Source: an uncultured Acidobacteriia bacterium (GTDB taxonomy: Bacteria; Acidobacteriota; Terriglobia; Bryobacterales; Bryobacteraceae). From it: 64,000 nucleotides of DNA. The stretch is from contig CAINNJ010000059.1 in NCBI GenBank assembly GCA_903851195.1, positions 1 to 64,000 on the forward strand, written 5' to 3'. The notes beneath the pieces were generated by a model. That model searched no databases, was not told where the DNA came from, and was given only the letters and a program-made list of their open reading frames with translations. This document shows, piece by piece, positions 17,197 through 25,317 of the stretch. Both the position numbers and the translations under genes were made by a program. Each line of letters opens with the position of its first letter. Position 1 is the first letter of the stretch.

Positions 17197-18945
17197 CTAC
17201 GGTATTTCCACCGCGCCGTTTTGCGCGGCCATCATCTGACCTTCCGCGTCCCGCAGGACGAGGCGGATCACGTACGTTCCCGGCGGCACCTTGAAATCGG
17301 AGCGGACCGAGATGCCGCCGTTCAGCTTGTTCTGGAGCGTGCCATCCAGCAGTTTCATTTTCAGGATTTTCGTCACGCTCTGCAGATAGTTGCCGTTCCG
17401 GTCAAAGAGCGCGGAGACGATCTGGACGTCGTCCACGTTGCGGCCGTCGCTCTTGCGGAACTTCAGTTTCCGGACGTCGATACGCGAGATGAGCGCCAGT
17501 TTCGCTTCGGTCTCGCTGGTTTTGAAGAACTGCGTGTGCAGATCGACGCCGATGTCGCGGATCTCGTCGCGCGAGAACAACGCCTGGGTGATTTCTTCTT
17601 TGGCGTCTTCATCGGCGGTGGAGAGATGGCGCGGGGCGTAGTAGCCGCGCCGGGCACGGACGGTGAGGCCCGGCGGAATTTTCACCATGACGCGGAGTTC
17701 GTGATAATTGCCGTCCAGTTTCAGATTCTGGGGCGAAAATCCAAGGATATAGTAAAACTCCGGCGCGGCCGACACTTCGCGAAGCCCGCGGGCGAGGTCG
17801 TTGGTGTTCTGCACGAAGGTGCCGCCGGTGCCTTCCGCGAGTTCGGCCAGAACGTCCGCCTCGGCGGAGGCGGCCTGCCGGTCGAGCTGCTGTTTCACCT
17901 GTTCAGACGCAAAATTGATGGTCCGCTTGCTGACGTCCGGCATGCCGGTATAGAGGCCGCGGGCGTCGAGAGCGCTGATGGTGACGCTGGAGCGGATCGC
18001 CTGATCGATGATGGCGGTTTCGTCCTGCAGTTGATCGTTGAGCCGCAGGAAGCCGGGAGACGCGAGCACGATCACGCGCTGGCCCGGCATGAGCGCCATG
18101 CGGCGGACCAGATCTTTGAGGCTGATCAGAGTGACGCGGGTTTCGTGTTCGCCGGCATTCAGCACCTGCGTCGCCTCGGTCTGCGCGATGGAGACAGCCG
18201 TGCGCATATCGGGCAGATTCATGCATTGGAACGCTTCCTGTGCCGCGGCGTTCAGAGCCTGATCGTCGTGCCGGTTGATGATGGCGTTGGCCATGTAGAA
18301 GCTGATATCCGGGCAGTGCTGCGTTGTGGTGCGGGCAATTGGTCGGGACGCGAGCCGCAGCAGGGTGGCGTGGAGTTGTTCGCGGTCCGCGGTGAAATCG
18401 AGCGTGGTCTGGCCGGAGGTGGTGAAGATGGCGGCGCGGTCGGTGGGCTGCAGGTTCGCCCGGATGTGCTTCTCCGCCGCTTCGCGAACCTGGACGAGAT
18501 CGCCGTGGCTGAGGTGCACATCGTCGAAAAGAAAAGCCACGAAATGATCGGGCGCGATGATATCCGGCTTGTCGGCGGCGGCGGCTTTCTCGTCCGGGGT
18601 GCGGTCGATTTCCGGCGTCCGGACAATGGCTTTGCCGCCGGATTTTTCCAGCGAAAACTTCGTGATGATCTGCGGTTTGCCTCTGTCGGTGAGGGTGAAG
18701 TCCTGCTGGCGAAGCGTGCCGACGGGCTTGCCGCTTTTATCGCGCACGATGACAGGCACCAGGACCAGGTTGACCTTGGATTTGAACGTGACCGCTTCTT
18801 CCTGTGTGGCCACTTCAGCGGGTTGGTTAGCGGCTGCAGGAGGCTGGATGGCCAATGCAGCGGGCGCATGATCCGGGGTCTGGGCGCTGGCCGTGGTGGT
18901 TAGCAGGGCGAGGATGAGAAAAATTCCGCTGCGCTTTTTTCGCAA
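17197..18945 (-). CDS. VWFA-related acidobacterial protein
   Basis: Paralogue of the downstream gene, 582 residues. It has a TTG start at 18943-18945, a signal peptide (MRKKRSGIFLILALLTTTASA), then the same opening beta module (LVLVPVIVRDKSGKPVGTLRQQDF) and a VWA-like fold with FLFDDVHLSHGD, VIVLASPGF and SALDARGLY. EFYYILGFSP and RRGYYAP are shared hallmarks of this family. It lacks the glycine-rich insert. It lies in a minus-strand run esterase-asparaginase-VWFA-VWFA with 25-bp spacings, so co-transcription is likely. Role unknown; envelope or secreted location inferred. Confidence 0.87.
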   Translation of the reverse strand: MRKKRSGIFLILALLTTTASAQTPDHAPAALAIQPPAAANQPAEVATQEEAVTFKSKVNLVLVPVIVRDKSGKPVGTLRQQDFTLTDRGKPQIITKFSLEKSGGKAIVRTPEIDRTPDEKAAAADKPDIIAPDHFVAFLFDDVHLSHGDLVQVREAAEKHIRANLQPTDRAAIFTTSGQTTLDFTADREQLHATLLRLASRPIARTTTQHCPDISFYMANAIINRHDDQALNAAAQEAFQCMNLPDMRTAVSIAQTEATQVLNAGEHETRVTLISLKDLVRRMALMPGQRVIVLASPGFLRLNDQLQDETAIIDQAIRSSVTISALDARGLYTGMPDVSKRTINFASEQVKQQLDRQAASAEADVLAELAEGTGGTFVQNTNDLARGLREVSAAPEFYYILGFSPQNLKLDGNYHELRVMVKIPPGLTVRARRGYYAPRHLSTADEDAKEEITQALFSRDEIRDIGVDLHTQFFKTSETEAKLALISRIDVRKLKFRKSDGRNVDDVQIVSALFDRNGNYLQSVTKILKMKLLDGTLQNKLNGGISVRSDFKVPPGTYVIRLVLRDAEGQMMAAQNGAVEIP

Positions 18946-18970
18946 AGTGTCGGTTCCGATTGTATCCGGT

Positions 18971-19468
18971 TCAGATGGACACGAAGCGCGCGTGTTCCCG
19001 GTCTTTGCGGGCGCGCTCCACGTCGAACACCTGGTTATGCATCACGATCCAGACGCCCGGCGGCAGGATCCGTGCGCCCAGCAGGCTTTCGGTCAGATTC
19101 TGCAATCCGTCGGAACGTTCGAAGCCCAGCGGCGTCATCGCGCCGGTCAGGATCACCGGGTACTGCAGCCCCGGCAGGCGGGACTTCAGCAGTTTCCCGG
19201 TTTCGACCATGGTGTCGGTGCCGTGCGTGACCACGACGGGCGCCTCGGACGCCTTCACGCGCACCACGGAGACGATCAGGTCGCGGTCTTCGGGCGTCAT
19301 GTCGAGGCTGTCTTTATTCATCAGCGGGGTCACTTCGACACGGGTATCCGGCAGGCGCAGCGACTGCAGATAGCGATCGATCCTGGCCACGACGTTCTCG
19401 ACCTGGCCGGACTGCTCCGAATAGATTTTCTCGATGGTGCCGCCGGTGGTGACGATGTGGATTTTCAT
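18971..19468 (-). CDS. Stand-alone asparaginase N-terminal domain protein
   Basis: The sequence is the catalytic N-terminal domain of the type I/II L-asparaginase family: TTGGTIEKIY with the first active-site Thr at the start, PVVVTHGTDTMVETG with the second Thr/Asp pair, and VILTGAMTPLGFERSDG. At 165 residues it is half the usual length of about 330 and ends shortly after the first domain. No remnant of the C-terminal domain follows; a different gene begins 26 bp on. Canonical enzymes complete the active site with a neighbouring subunit's C-terminal domain, so activity is uncertain. It overlaps the esterase gene by 4 bp. Confidence 0.85.
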   Translation of the reverse strand: MKIHIVTTGGTIEKIYSEQSGQVENVVARIDRYLQSLRLPDTRVEVTPLMNKDSLDMTPEDRDLIVSVVRVKASEAPVVVTHGTDTMVETGKLLKSRLPGLQYPVILTGAMTPLGFERSDGLQNLTESLLGARILPPGVWIVMHNQVFDVERARKDREHARFVSI

Positions 19469-20280
19469 TTTGCTTCTCCGGAATTGTCCCCGGACTCGCC
19501 AAAAAGAAATTGCAGCACGGACGGCATACGCCGGCCCCAGGCTGCCTCATTGTGCAGCGCGCCGTCGTCTTCCACATAAGCGAGATCGACGCCTTCCCGC
19601 CAGCCTTTCCGGCAAAGAACCTCGCGGAGATTCCGGGTGTCCCGCAGAATGGAGTGCGGATAGCGGCCCTCCGCCGTTCCGATGTCCACCCAAAGCCGGG
19701 GCCGCGCGGGGAGCGGCGGCAGATCCCGGATGATGCGCAGAATCACGCCGCGGTTCCACCAGACCGAAGGCGAAAGCACCGCCAGTTTTCCGAAAATATC
19801 GGGCCGCCGCAGGCCGAGATAGAGCGTGACCAGACCACCCAGGGAGGAACCTCCCATGGCGGTATTTTCCGGCCCCGGCGCGGTTCGGTATTCGGCGTCG
19901 ATGAAGGGTTTCAGGTCTTCCACGATCATGTCCCCGTAGAGCCGCGCCTTGCCGCCGGAGTGGCCGTGCGAGTCGGGCGTGGGGGTGTATTCATCGATGC
20001 GGTTTGCTCCGGTGTTGTAGATGCCGACCAGGATCACGGGCTGGATAACGCCTTCGCGGATCAGTTGTTCGGCCGTCTCGTCGGCGCGCCATTCCTGACC
20101 GCAGAAGGCGGTTTCTTCGTCGAACAGATTCTGGCCGTCGTGCAGATAGAAGACAGGGTAACGGCGCCGCTCCGACTCGTCGTAACCGGGCGGCAGATAA
20201 ACGATGATGTCGCGATCCTGGGGCAGGTGACGCGAGTGGAATCCGGTGTGCAACCGGAAATTACCCGTGAGGCTCTTCAA
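19465..20280 (-). CDS. Alpha/beta hydrolase, esterase D/enterochelin-esterase-like
   Basis: A 271-residue putative esterase. RDIIVYLPPGYD and YPVFYLHDGQNLFD are the family opening, and MGGSSLGGL holds the nucleophile Ser. DIGTAEG and LHNEAAWGRR provide the likely acid and His. No signal peptide is visible, so it is probably cytoplasmic. The start is a TTG at 20278-20280 with no clear Shine-Dalgarno; no better in-frame start was found. Its end overlaps the half-asparaginase gene by ATGA-type coupling. Confidence 0.85.
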   Translation of the reverse strand: MKSLTGNFRLHTGFHSRHLPQDRDIIVYLPPGYDESERRRYPVFYLHDGQNLFDEETAFCGQEWRADETAEQLIREGVIQPVILVGIYNTGANRIDEYTPTPDSHGHSGGKARLYGDMIVEDLKPFIDAEYRTAPGPENTAMGGSSLGGLVTLYLGLRRPDIFGKLAVLSPSVWWNRGVILRIIRDLPPLPARPRLWVDIGTAEGRYPHSILRDTRNLREVLCRKGWREGVDLAYVEDDGALHNEAAWGRRMPSVLQFLFGESGDNSGEAK

Positions 20281-20344
20281 CTTTTTTCAGTCTAACCGGA
20301 GGGCAATCACTGAAACCCCGACCTGCGCGGTGCATCGTAGTGTT

Positions 20345-21184
20345 ATGTCTTTCTGTGTGCGTGCAGCGGTCTGCCTGTTGACCGTGTGTCTCCCTCTCGC
20401 TGCGGCAGAATTAAACGATCCGAAGGAGATTGTCCGCCTGTCTCTGAAAGCCGATAACCGGAATGAAGAACTGCGGAGCAACTACACCTACAAAGTCCTG
20501 ACGGTGGAGCATGACCTGGATGGCGCCGGGAAGGTGAAGGCGACACACAGCACGCTGGCGGAGGTGCTGCCGATCGGCGGACGATCTTACGAACATACCC
20601 TGGAAAAAGACGGCAAACCTTTGCCACCGGACGAGTCACACAAGGAACAGAAAAAGCTGGACGACGCTGTTCGCGAACGCAACCGTCTTTCCGCGGCGGA
20701 GCGCAAGGCGCAGACGGAGAAGGCACGGACGCGCCGCGCGAAGCGGCGGGAGGAGATGCAGCACATCCTCGAAGCGTTCGATTTCCAGCTGCAGGGCGAT
20801 GCCGACGTGAACGGCCGGCCCGCCTGGGAGATCCATGCGACGCCGCGCCGCGACTACAAGGGACCGAACGCATTCTTTTTTCGGAATGTGGAGGGCACGC
20901 TCTGGATCGATAAAAAGGATTATCAGTGGGTGAAGATGGAAGCCGATACCCTGGACACCATCTCGATCGGCTGGTTTCTGGCGAGAATCGGTAAAGGTAC
21001 GCGGATTACCTTCGAGAATGTGCGCCTTAACGGCGAAATCTGGGCGCCGAAGCACGTGAGCCTGCGCGCGTCGGCGCGGGTCGCGCTGTTCCGGAAGCTC
21101 AACGCCGATCAGGACCAGACCTACAGCGATTACCGGAAGTTCCAGACGGATTCGCGCCTGGTTTCCACCGAGGAAATTCCATAG
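20345..21184 (+). CDS. Exported LolA-like protein of unknown function
   Basis: A 279-residue exported protein starting at ATG 20345 with signal peptide MSFCVRAAVCLLTVCLPLAAA. A charged, helical segment (about 95-145, rich in Lys/Arg/Glu) separates two beta-rich parts. The later part contains GTLWIDKKDYQWVKMEA, which resembles outer membrane lipoprotein-sorting and LolA/RseB-like folds found widely in acidobacteria. It is divergent from the esterase operon and is followed 26 bp later by the CE15 esterase. Function is not assignable from sequence. Confidence 0.65.
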   Translation: MSFCVRAAVCLLTVCLPLAAAELNDPKEIVRLSLKADNRNEELRSNYTYKVLTVEHDLDGAGKVKATHSTLAEVLPIGGRSYEHTLEKDGKPLPPDESHKEQKKLDDAVRERNRLSAAERKAQTEKARTRRAKRREEMQHILEAFDFQLQGDADVNGRPAWEIHATPRRDYKGPNAFFFRNVEGTLWIDKKDYQWVKMEADTLDTISIGWFLARIGKGTRITFENVRLNGEIWAPKHVSLRASARVALFRKLNADQDQTYSDYRKFQTDSRLVSTEEIP

Positions 21185-21198
21185 ATCGCGCGCAACGC

Positions 21199-21204
21199 TA
21201 AGAT
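21199..21204 (+). promoter_or_regulatory. Candidate -10 element (TAAGAT) six bases before the CE15 start codon
   Basis: TAAGAT is separated by six bases from the ATG at 21211, where transcription would be expected to begin, and no Shine-Dalgarno lies in between. No convincing -35 was found. The same arrangement occurs before several other genes in the window. Confidence 0.4.
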
Positions 21205-21210
21205 GGCCTC

Positions 21211-22530
21211 ATGGCGCGGCGACTCCCGATCCTCCTTCTGACGATTCTTGCCGCCACGGCGCAAACCAACCGGTACAACTTTGAGGAGTCGAAGGTTCCG
21301 CCTTACACGGTTCCCGATCCGCTGACTCTCAACAACGGAGAGCACGTCCGGGATGCGCGAACATGGACGGAAAAGCGCCGTCCCGAACTGATGGCGATCT
21401 TCGCGGACCAGGTGTATGGGGCCACTCCTCCGCCCGCGCCGCCCTTGCGGACTTCCCAGGTATTCACGGACCGCAAAGCGCTCGACGGCAAGGCGATTCG
21501 TAAGCAGGTCACGCTCTACTTCACGCCCGACGACGCCGGCCCGCAGATGCACCTGCTGCTCTATCTGCCCGCGGCTGCGAAAGGGCCGTCGCCGGTGTTC
21601 CTCGGTCTGAACTTCAACGGGAATCATACGGTCAACGCGGATTCCGGAATTCTGCCAAACGAGGTCTGGGTGCGCGATCCGGCCGATCTTTCGACCACAG
21701 GTCCGAAGAAGATGTTGCATCTGCCCCCGGACGACCGCACGCGGGGCCAGAACGCCGCCAACTGGCAGGTGGAAAAACTGCTGGCGGCCGGATATGGTCT
21801 GGCCACCGTTTACTACTACGACATCGAGCCGGATTTCACGGGCGGCATGAAGCTGGGCGTGCGCCCGGTGCTGGTGAAAGATCCGGAAGCCTGGAGCGCG
21901 ATGGGCGCGTGGGCCTGGGGGCTGAGCCGCGCGCTCGATTTTCTGCTGACGGACCGCGCGATCGATCCGGCCCGGGTGGCGCTGATGGGGCACTCGCGCC
22001 TGGGTAAAGCCGCGCTGTGGGCCGCCGCGCAGGATCCGCGATTTTCCCTGGTGATCTCGAACGAATCGGGGAAGGGCGGGGCGTCGCTGCTGAAGCGGGG
22101 TTTCGGCGAGACGACAGATCACCTGAATACGGCGTTTCCCGAGTGGTTTTGCCCGAACTACAAACAGTACACCGGACATCCCGAGAAACTGCCGGTTGAT
22201 GGCAATGAACTGCTGGCTCTGATCGCGCCGCGTCCCCTCTATGTGGCGAGCGCTGCCGACGATCTGGGTTCCGATCCGAAAGGCGAGTTTCTGGCGGCCG
22301 TGAATGCCGGGCGCGTGTATCAGCTGTTCGGCAAGAAAGGCCTGGGAACGACGCAGATGCCGATGGTCGATCAGGCGATACTTCAGGACATCGGTTATCA
22401 CGTTCGTTCGGGAAAGCATGACGTCACGGAGTTCGACTGGCGGCAGTATATTGCTTTCGCGGATCAGCACTGGGGAACCGCGGCGACTGCTCCTGCAAAA
22501 ACGTCGCCCACAAAAACGACATCCAAATGA
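21211..22530 (+). CDS. CE15 glucuronoyl esterase-like hydrolase (exported)
   Basis: CE15 enzymes cut the ester between lignin alcohols and 4-O-methyl-glucuronic acid of xylan. The 439-residue protein has a signal peptide (MARRLPILLLTILAATAQ). The bacterial CE15 nucleophile motif is ALMGHSRLGKAALW with Ser262, followed by ISNESGKGG with a Glu285 candidate acid and SGKHDVTEFDW with His403. A Lys/Thr-rich tail (TAPAKTSPTKTTSK) ends the protein. It is translationally coupled (ATGA overlap) to an S9 peptidase gene. The GH67 gene elsewhere in the window acts on the same side chain. Confidence 0.9.
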   Translation: MARRLPILLLTILAATAQTNRYNFEESKVPPYTVPDPLTLNNGEHVRDARTWTEKRRPELMAIFADQVYGATPPPAPPLRTSQVFTDRKALDGKAIRKQVTLYFTPDDAGPQMHLLLYLPAAAKGPSPVFLGLNFNGNHTVNADSGILPNEVWVRDPADLSTTGPKKMLHLPPDDRTRGQNAANWQVEKLLAAGYGLATVYYYDIEPDFTGGMKLGVRPVLVKDPEAWSAMGAWAWGLSRALDFLLTDRAIDPARVALMGHSRLGKAALWAAAQDPRFSLVISNESGKGGASLLKRGFGETTDHLNTAFPEWFCPNYKQYTGHPEKLPVDGNELLALIAPRPLYVASAADDLGSDPKGEFLAAVNAGRVYQLFGKKGLGTTQMPMVDQAILQDIGYHVRSGKHDVTEFDWRQYIAFADQHWGTAATAPAKTSPTKTTSK

Positions 22531-24509
22531 TTCGACACCTGATTCTGATCCCCGCTCTGACACTCTGCGCCCAGGGTCAGACCGTCCCGCAGCTTCGCGC
22601 CACCATTGCCGGGACCACGCAATACAAAGAGTCGGTGCTCTCGCCCGACGGGCGGTGGCTGGGCTGGACGGTGAACCTGCGGAACAAGGACAACACGGAA
22701 TCGCGGAACTCGGAAATCTGGCTGCTGGATCTGTCGCAGCCGGGGGCGGCGGCGCGCCGGGCGGTGGCTTCGAACGATTCGCACCAGGACGCCCCGCACC
22801 AGGAGCAGGGCATTTCTTTTTCGCCCGACAGCCGCAGCTTTGTATTTCTTTCCGACGCGGAAAAGACGGGGCAACTGCAGCTCTACATACAGTCCGTGAC
22901 GGGCGATTCGCCGGCTCGAAAGCTGACCAGTCTCACGGGTTTCCTGTCCACGCCCCGGTGGTCTCCGGACGGGACGCATCTGGCGCTGCTTTTCACGGAG
23001 AATGCACCCCGCGCCGCCGGTCCGCTGGAGCCTTCCACGAAGGATGCCGGTCCGGTGGAGGAGCATGTTTTCGAACAGCGGCTGAACGTGCTGGATCCGA
23101 AAACCGGCGCGGCAAAGGCGGTGACTCCTGCCGACACCTATGTGTATGAGTACGACTGGGCGCCGGACAGCGGGCGCCTCGCCTATACCGCGTCAAAGGG
23201 CAATGGCGATAAGAACTGGTGGGTGGCGCAGCTCTTCACGGTGACGCTGGCAACGGGCGAGAACAAGCAGATCCACAAGCCGGCGCAGCAGATTGCGAAT
23301 CCGCGCTGGTCGCCGGACGGGAAGCAAATCGCGTACATCGGCGGCATTATGAGCGATGAGGGCTCCACGGGCGGGGATATTTACGCGGTTTCGGCAACGG
23401 GTGGCGCGGCACAAGATCTGGCTCGCGATCTCACCCCGGGCCGCAAGAGTTCCCCGTCATGGCTGAAATGGCTGCCCTCGGGCCGGATTCTTTTCACGGA
23501 AACGCTGGACGGCGGCACGGCGATGGCGAGCCTGAACCCGATCGATCGGGTGTCCGAGACGCTCTGGAAGGGCGATGAATCGCTGAAGGCGGGCGACGAG
23601 GTGCTGTCCGTATCGGGCGACGGCAAGGTGATCGCCACGGTGCGCAGTTCCTGGACGATGGCTCCGGAAATCTGGGCCGGACCGCGCGGCGAGTGGAAGC
23701 AGCGCACGCAGGCGAATGAGGCGCTGAAGCCGCTCTGGGGCCAGGCGGAGAAGCTGCACTGGCGCAGTGAAGGCGCGGACGTGCAGGGCTGGCTGCTCTA
23801 CCCGCTCAACTACGACAAATCGAAGAGGTACCCGCTGGTGGTTTCGGTGCACGGCGGTCCGGCGTCGGCGAAACGGCCCTCGTGGCCGGCGGGGCATTTC
23901 GATATGTCGACGCTATCGAGCCAGGGTTATTTTGTGCTGTTTCCAAATCCTCGCGGCAGTTACGGGGCGGGGGAGAGTTTTACCCGGGGCAACGTGAAAG
24001 ATTTCGGGCACGGCGATCTGCGGGACATCCTGGCCGGCGTGGATCAGGCCATTCGCACGCTGCCCATCGATCCCAACCGGCTGGGCATTTCCGGCTGGAG
24101 CTACGGCGGTTACATGACAATGTGGGCGGTCACGCAGACACATCGCTTTCGGGCGGCCGTGGCGGGCGCGGGAATCGCCAACTGGCAGAGCTACTACGGC
24201 GAGAATCTGATCGATCAGTGGATGATTCCGTATTTCGGGGCGTCCATTTATGACGATCCGGCCGTTTATGCGAAGAGTTCCCCGATCAACTACATCAAAA
24301 ACGTGAAAACGCCGACGCTGATTCTGGTGGGTGATGGCGATGCGGAGTGCCCGGCGCCGCAATCCTACGAATTCTGGCACGCGCTGAAAACTCTGGGCGT
24401 CAAAACGCAGCTGGTGGTTTATCCCGGCGAGGGCCACGCCGTTCGCAAGCCGGAACATACGAAGGACATACTCGAACGGACGATCGCCTGGTTCAACGAG
24501 AATCTTTAG
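22527..24509 (+). CDS. S9-family prolyl oligopeptidase-like serine peptidase (exported)
   Basis: A 660-residue protein with signal peptide MIRHLILIPALTLCAQG. The N-terminal part is a WD40-like beta-propeller with repeated SPDGRW/SPDG turns. The C-terminal alpha/beta hydrolase carries LGISGWSYGGYMTMW (nucleophile Ser), LVGDGDAECP (Asp) and YPGEGHAV (His). This matches the acylaminoacyl-peptidase/DPP-like S9 group that degrades short peptides, probably in the periplasm. It overlaps the CE15 gene by 4 bp and runs 17 bp into a convergent gene. Confidence 0.93.
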   Translation: MIRHLILIPALTLCAQGQTVPQLRATIAGTTQYKESVLSPDGRWLGWTVNLRNKDNTESRNSEIWLLDLSQPGAAARRAVASNDSHQDAPHQEQGISFSPDSRSFVFLSDAEKTGQLQLYIQSVTGDSPARKLTSLTGFLSTPRWSPDGTHLALLFTENAPRAAGPLEPSTKDAGPVEEHVFEQRLNVLDPKTGAAKAVTPADTYVYEYDWAPDSGRLAYTASKGNGDKNWWVAQLFTVTLATGENKQIHKPAQQIANPRWSPDGKQIAYIGGIMSDEGSTGGDIYAVSATGGAAQDLARDLTPGRKSSPSWLKWLPSGRILFTETLDGGTAMASLNPIDRVSETLWKGDESLKAGDEVLSVSGDGKVIATVRSSWTMAPEIWAGPRGEWKQRTQANEALKPLWGQAEKLHWRSEGADVQGWLLYPLNYDKSKRYPLVVSVHGGPASAKRPSWPAGHFDMSTLSSQGYFVLFPNPRGSYGAGESFTRGNVKDFGHGDLRDILAGVDQAIRTLPIDPNRLGISGWSYGGYMTMWAVTQTHRFRAAVAGAGIANWQSYYGENLIDQWMIPYFGASIYDDPAVYAKSSPINYIKNVKTPTLILVGDGDAECPAPQSYEFWHALKTLGVKTQLVVYPGEGHAVRKPEHTKDILERTIAWFNENL

Positions 24510-25275
24510 CGGGCCAGACCGGGGTGGCGAGTTCGATCCGCGTAGCGGGCAGGCCGGCGTCGAGCGGTCCTTCGCATCGGACAAAGACAGGGGCCTCTCC
24601 GCCGAGCATCCAGACGTCGGTATTCGGCGGTGTCTTTCCGAAAATCTGCGCAAGCACCCCGGTAATCCCGCCGATTTCCACTTTAATGACGTAGTGCTGG
24701 GCCTTGCGTGCCAGAGACCCGGTGGAAAACGCTTCCTCGCCCATCGGGGTGACGAGCAGTTTCACCAGGCGAGGTTCGGGGGTGGCGACCAGCATCGGCA
24801 GTGTGGCACGCCCGTCCGTCGGCCGGACGTTTTTCAGAAGAATCGGGACCAGACCGTTCGCCAGGTCGGCGGGCAGGTCGAGATGCTGCGAGATCACCTG
24901 ATTCCGGCCGTGATCGTCCGTGTAATTCACGGTTACCTGTCCGGTTTTGCATTCCACGTCCGTGCGAAGAGGCTGCCGGAACGCCGGGCCTTTCTCGGTG
25001 AGGTGAAAACTCACCAGCCGAAATTCCCTCTGTTGGGAGAAGATCGCGGTTTGATCGAAATCCGAACCATCGCGATAGTGAAAAGCCAGACGGCTGGTCA
25101 CCAGTCCCCGCCGCAAGACCTGCGTCATGTCGCCATCGGCGAGCATGGCTCCGGCTATGGTTTTCAGAGAGAGGAACGCGTGCAACTCGCCCTCCACGTG
25201 GCGAACCGGAACCGCCGCGGCCGCGAGCGGAATAAACAGTACCAATGCCGCCGCTTTCCGGCTGTTTTTTGACAT
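24493..25275 (-). CDS. Exported protein of unknown function
   Basis: Not recognised. It is 260 residues with a signal peptide (MSKNSRKAAALVLFIPLAAAAVPV). The mature part is predicted beta-rich, with GELHAFLSLKTIAG, a VECKTGQVTVNYTDDHG strand pair and a C-terminal IGGITGVLAQIFGKTPPNTDVWMLGG segment. This resembles acidobacterial DUF-type periplasmic proteins, but I cannot name one. Its 3' end overlaps the S9 peptidase tail-to-tail by 17 bp. TCTAAT lies five bases before the ATG. Confidence 0.65.
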   Translation of the reverse strand: MSKNSRKAAALVLFIPLAAAAVPVRHVEGELHAFLSLKTIAGAMLADGDMTQVLRRGLVTSRLAFHYRDGSDFDQTAIFSQQREFRLVSFHLTEKGPAFRQPLRTDVECKTGQVTVNYTDDHGRNQVISQHLDLPADLANGLVPILLKNVRPTDGRATLPMLVATPEPRLVKLLVTPMGEEAFSTGSLARKAQHYVIKVEIGGITGVLAQIFGKTPPNTDVWMLGGEAPVFVRCEGPLDAGLPATRIELATPVWPAKDSR

Positions 25276-25280
25276 CGCAA

Positions 25281-25286
25281 ATTAGA
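25281..25286 (-). promoter_or_regulatory. Candidate -10 element (TCTAAT) before the gene at 24493-25275
   Basis: TCTAAT on the minus strand is separated by five bases (TTGCG) from the ATG, with no Shine-Dalgarno. It fits the same near-leaderless pattern as other genes here. Confidence 0.3.
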
Positions 25287-25317
25287 GCCCGCGGCGTCAG
25301 AAAAATTTCATTCTTTT

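Noticed and set aside
14982-17294. A 770-codon plus-strand open frame antisense to the first VWFA gene
   Set aside because: Arg/Ala-rich low-complexity product with no recognisable domain. The minus-strand protein has a signal peptide and the VWFA core.
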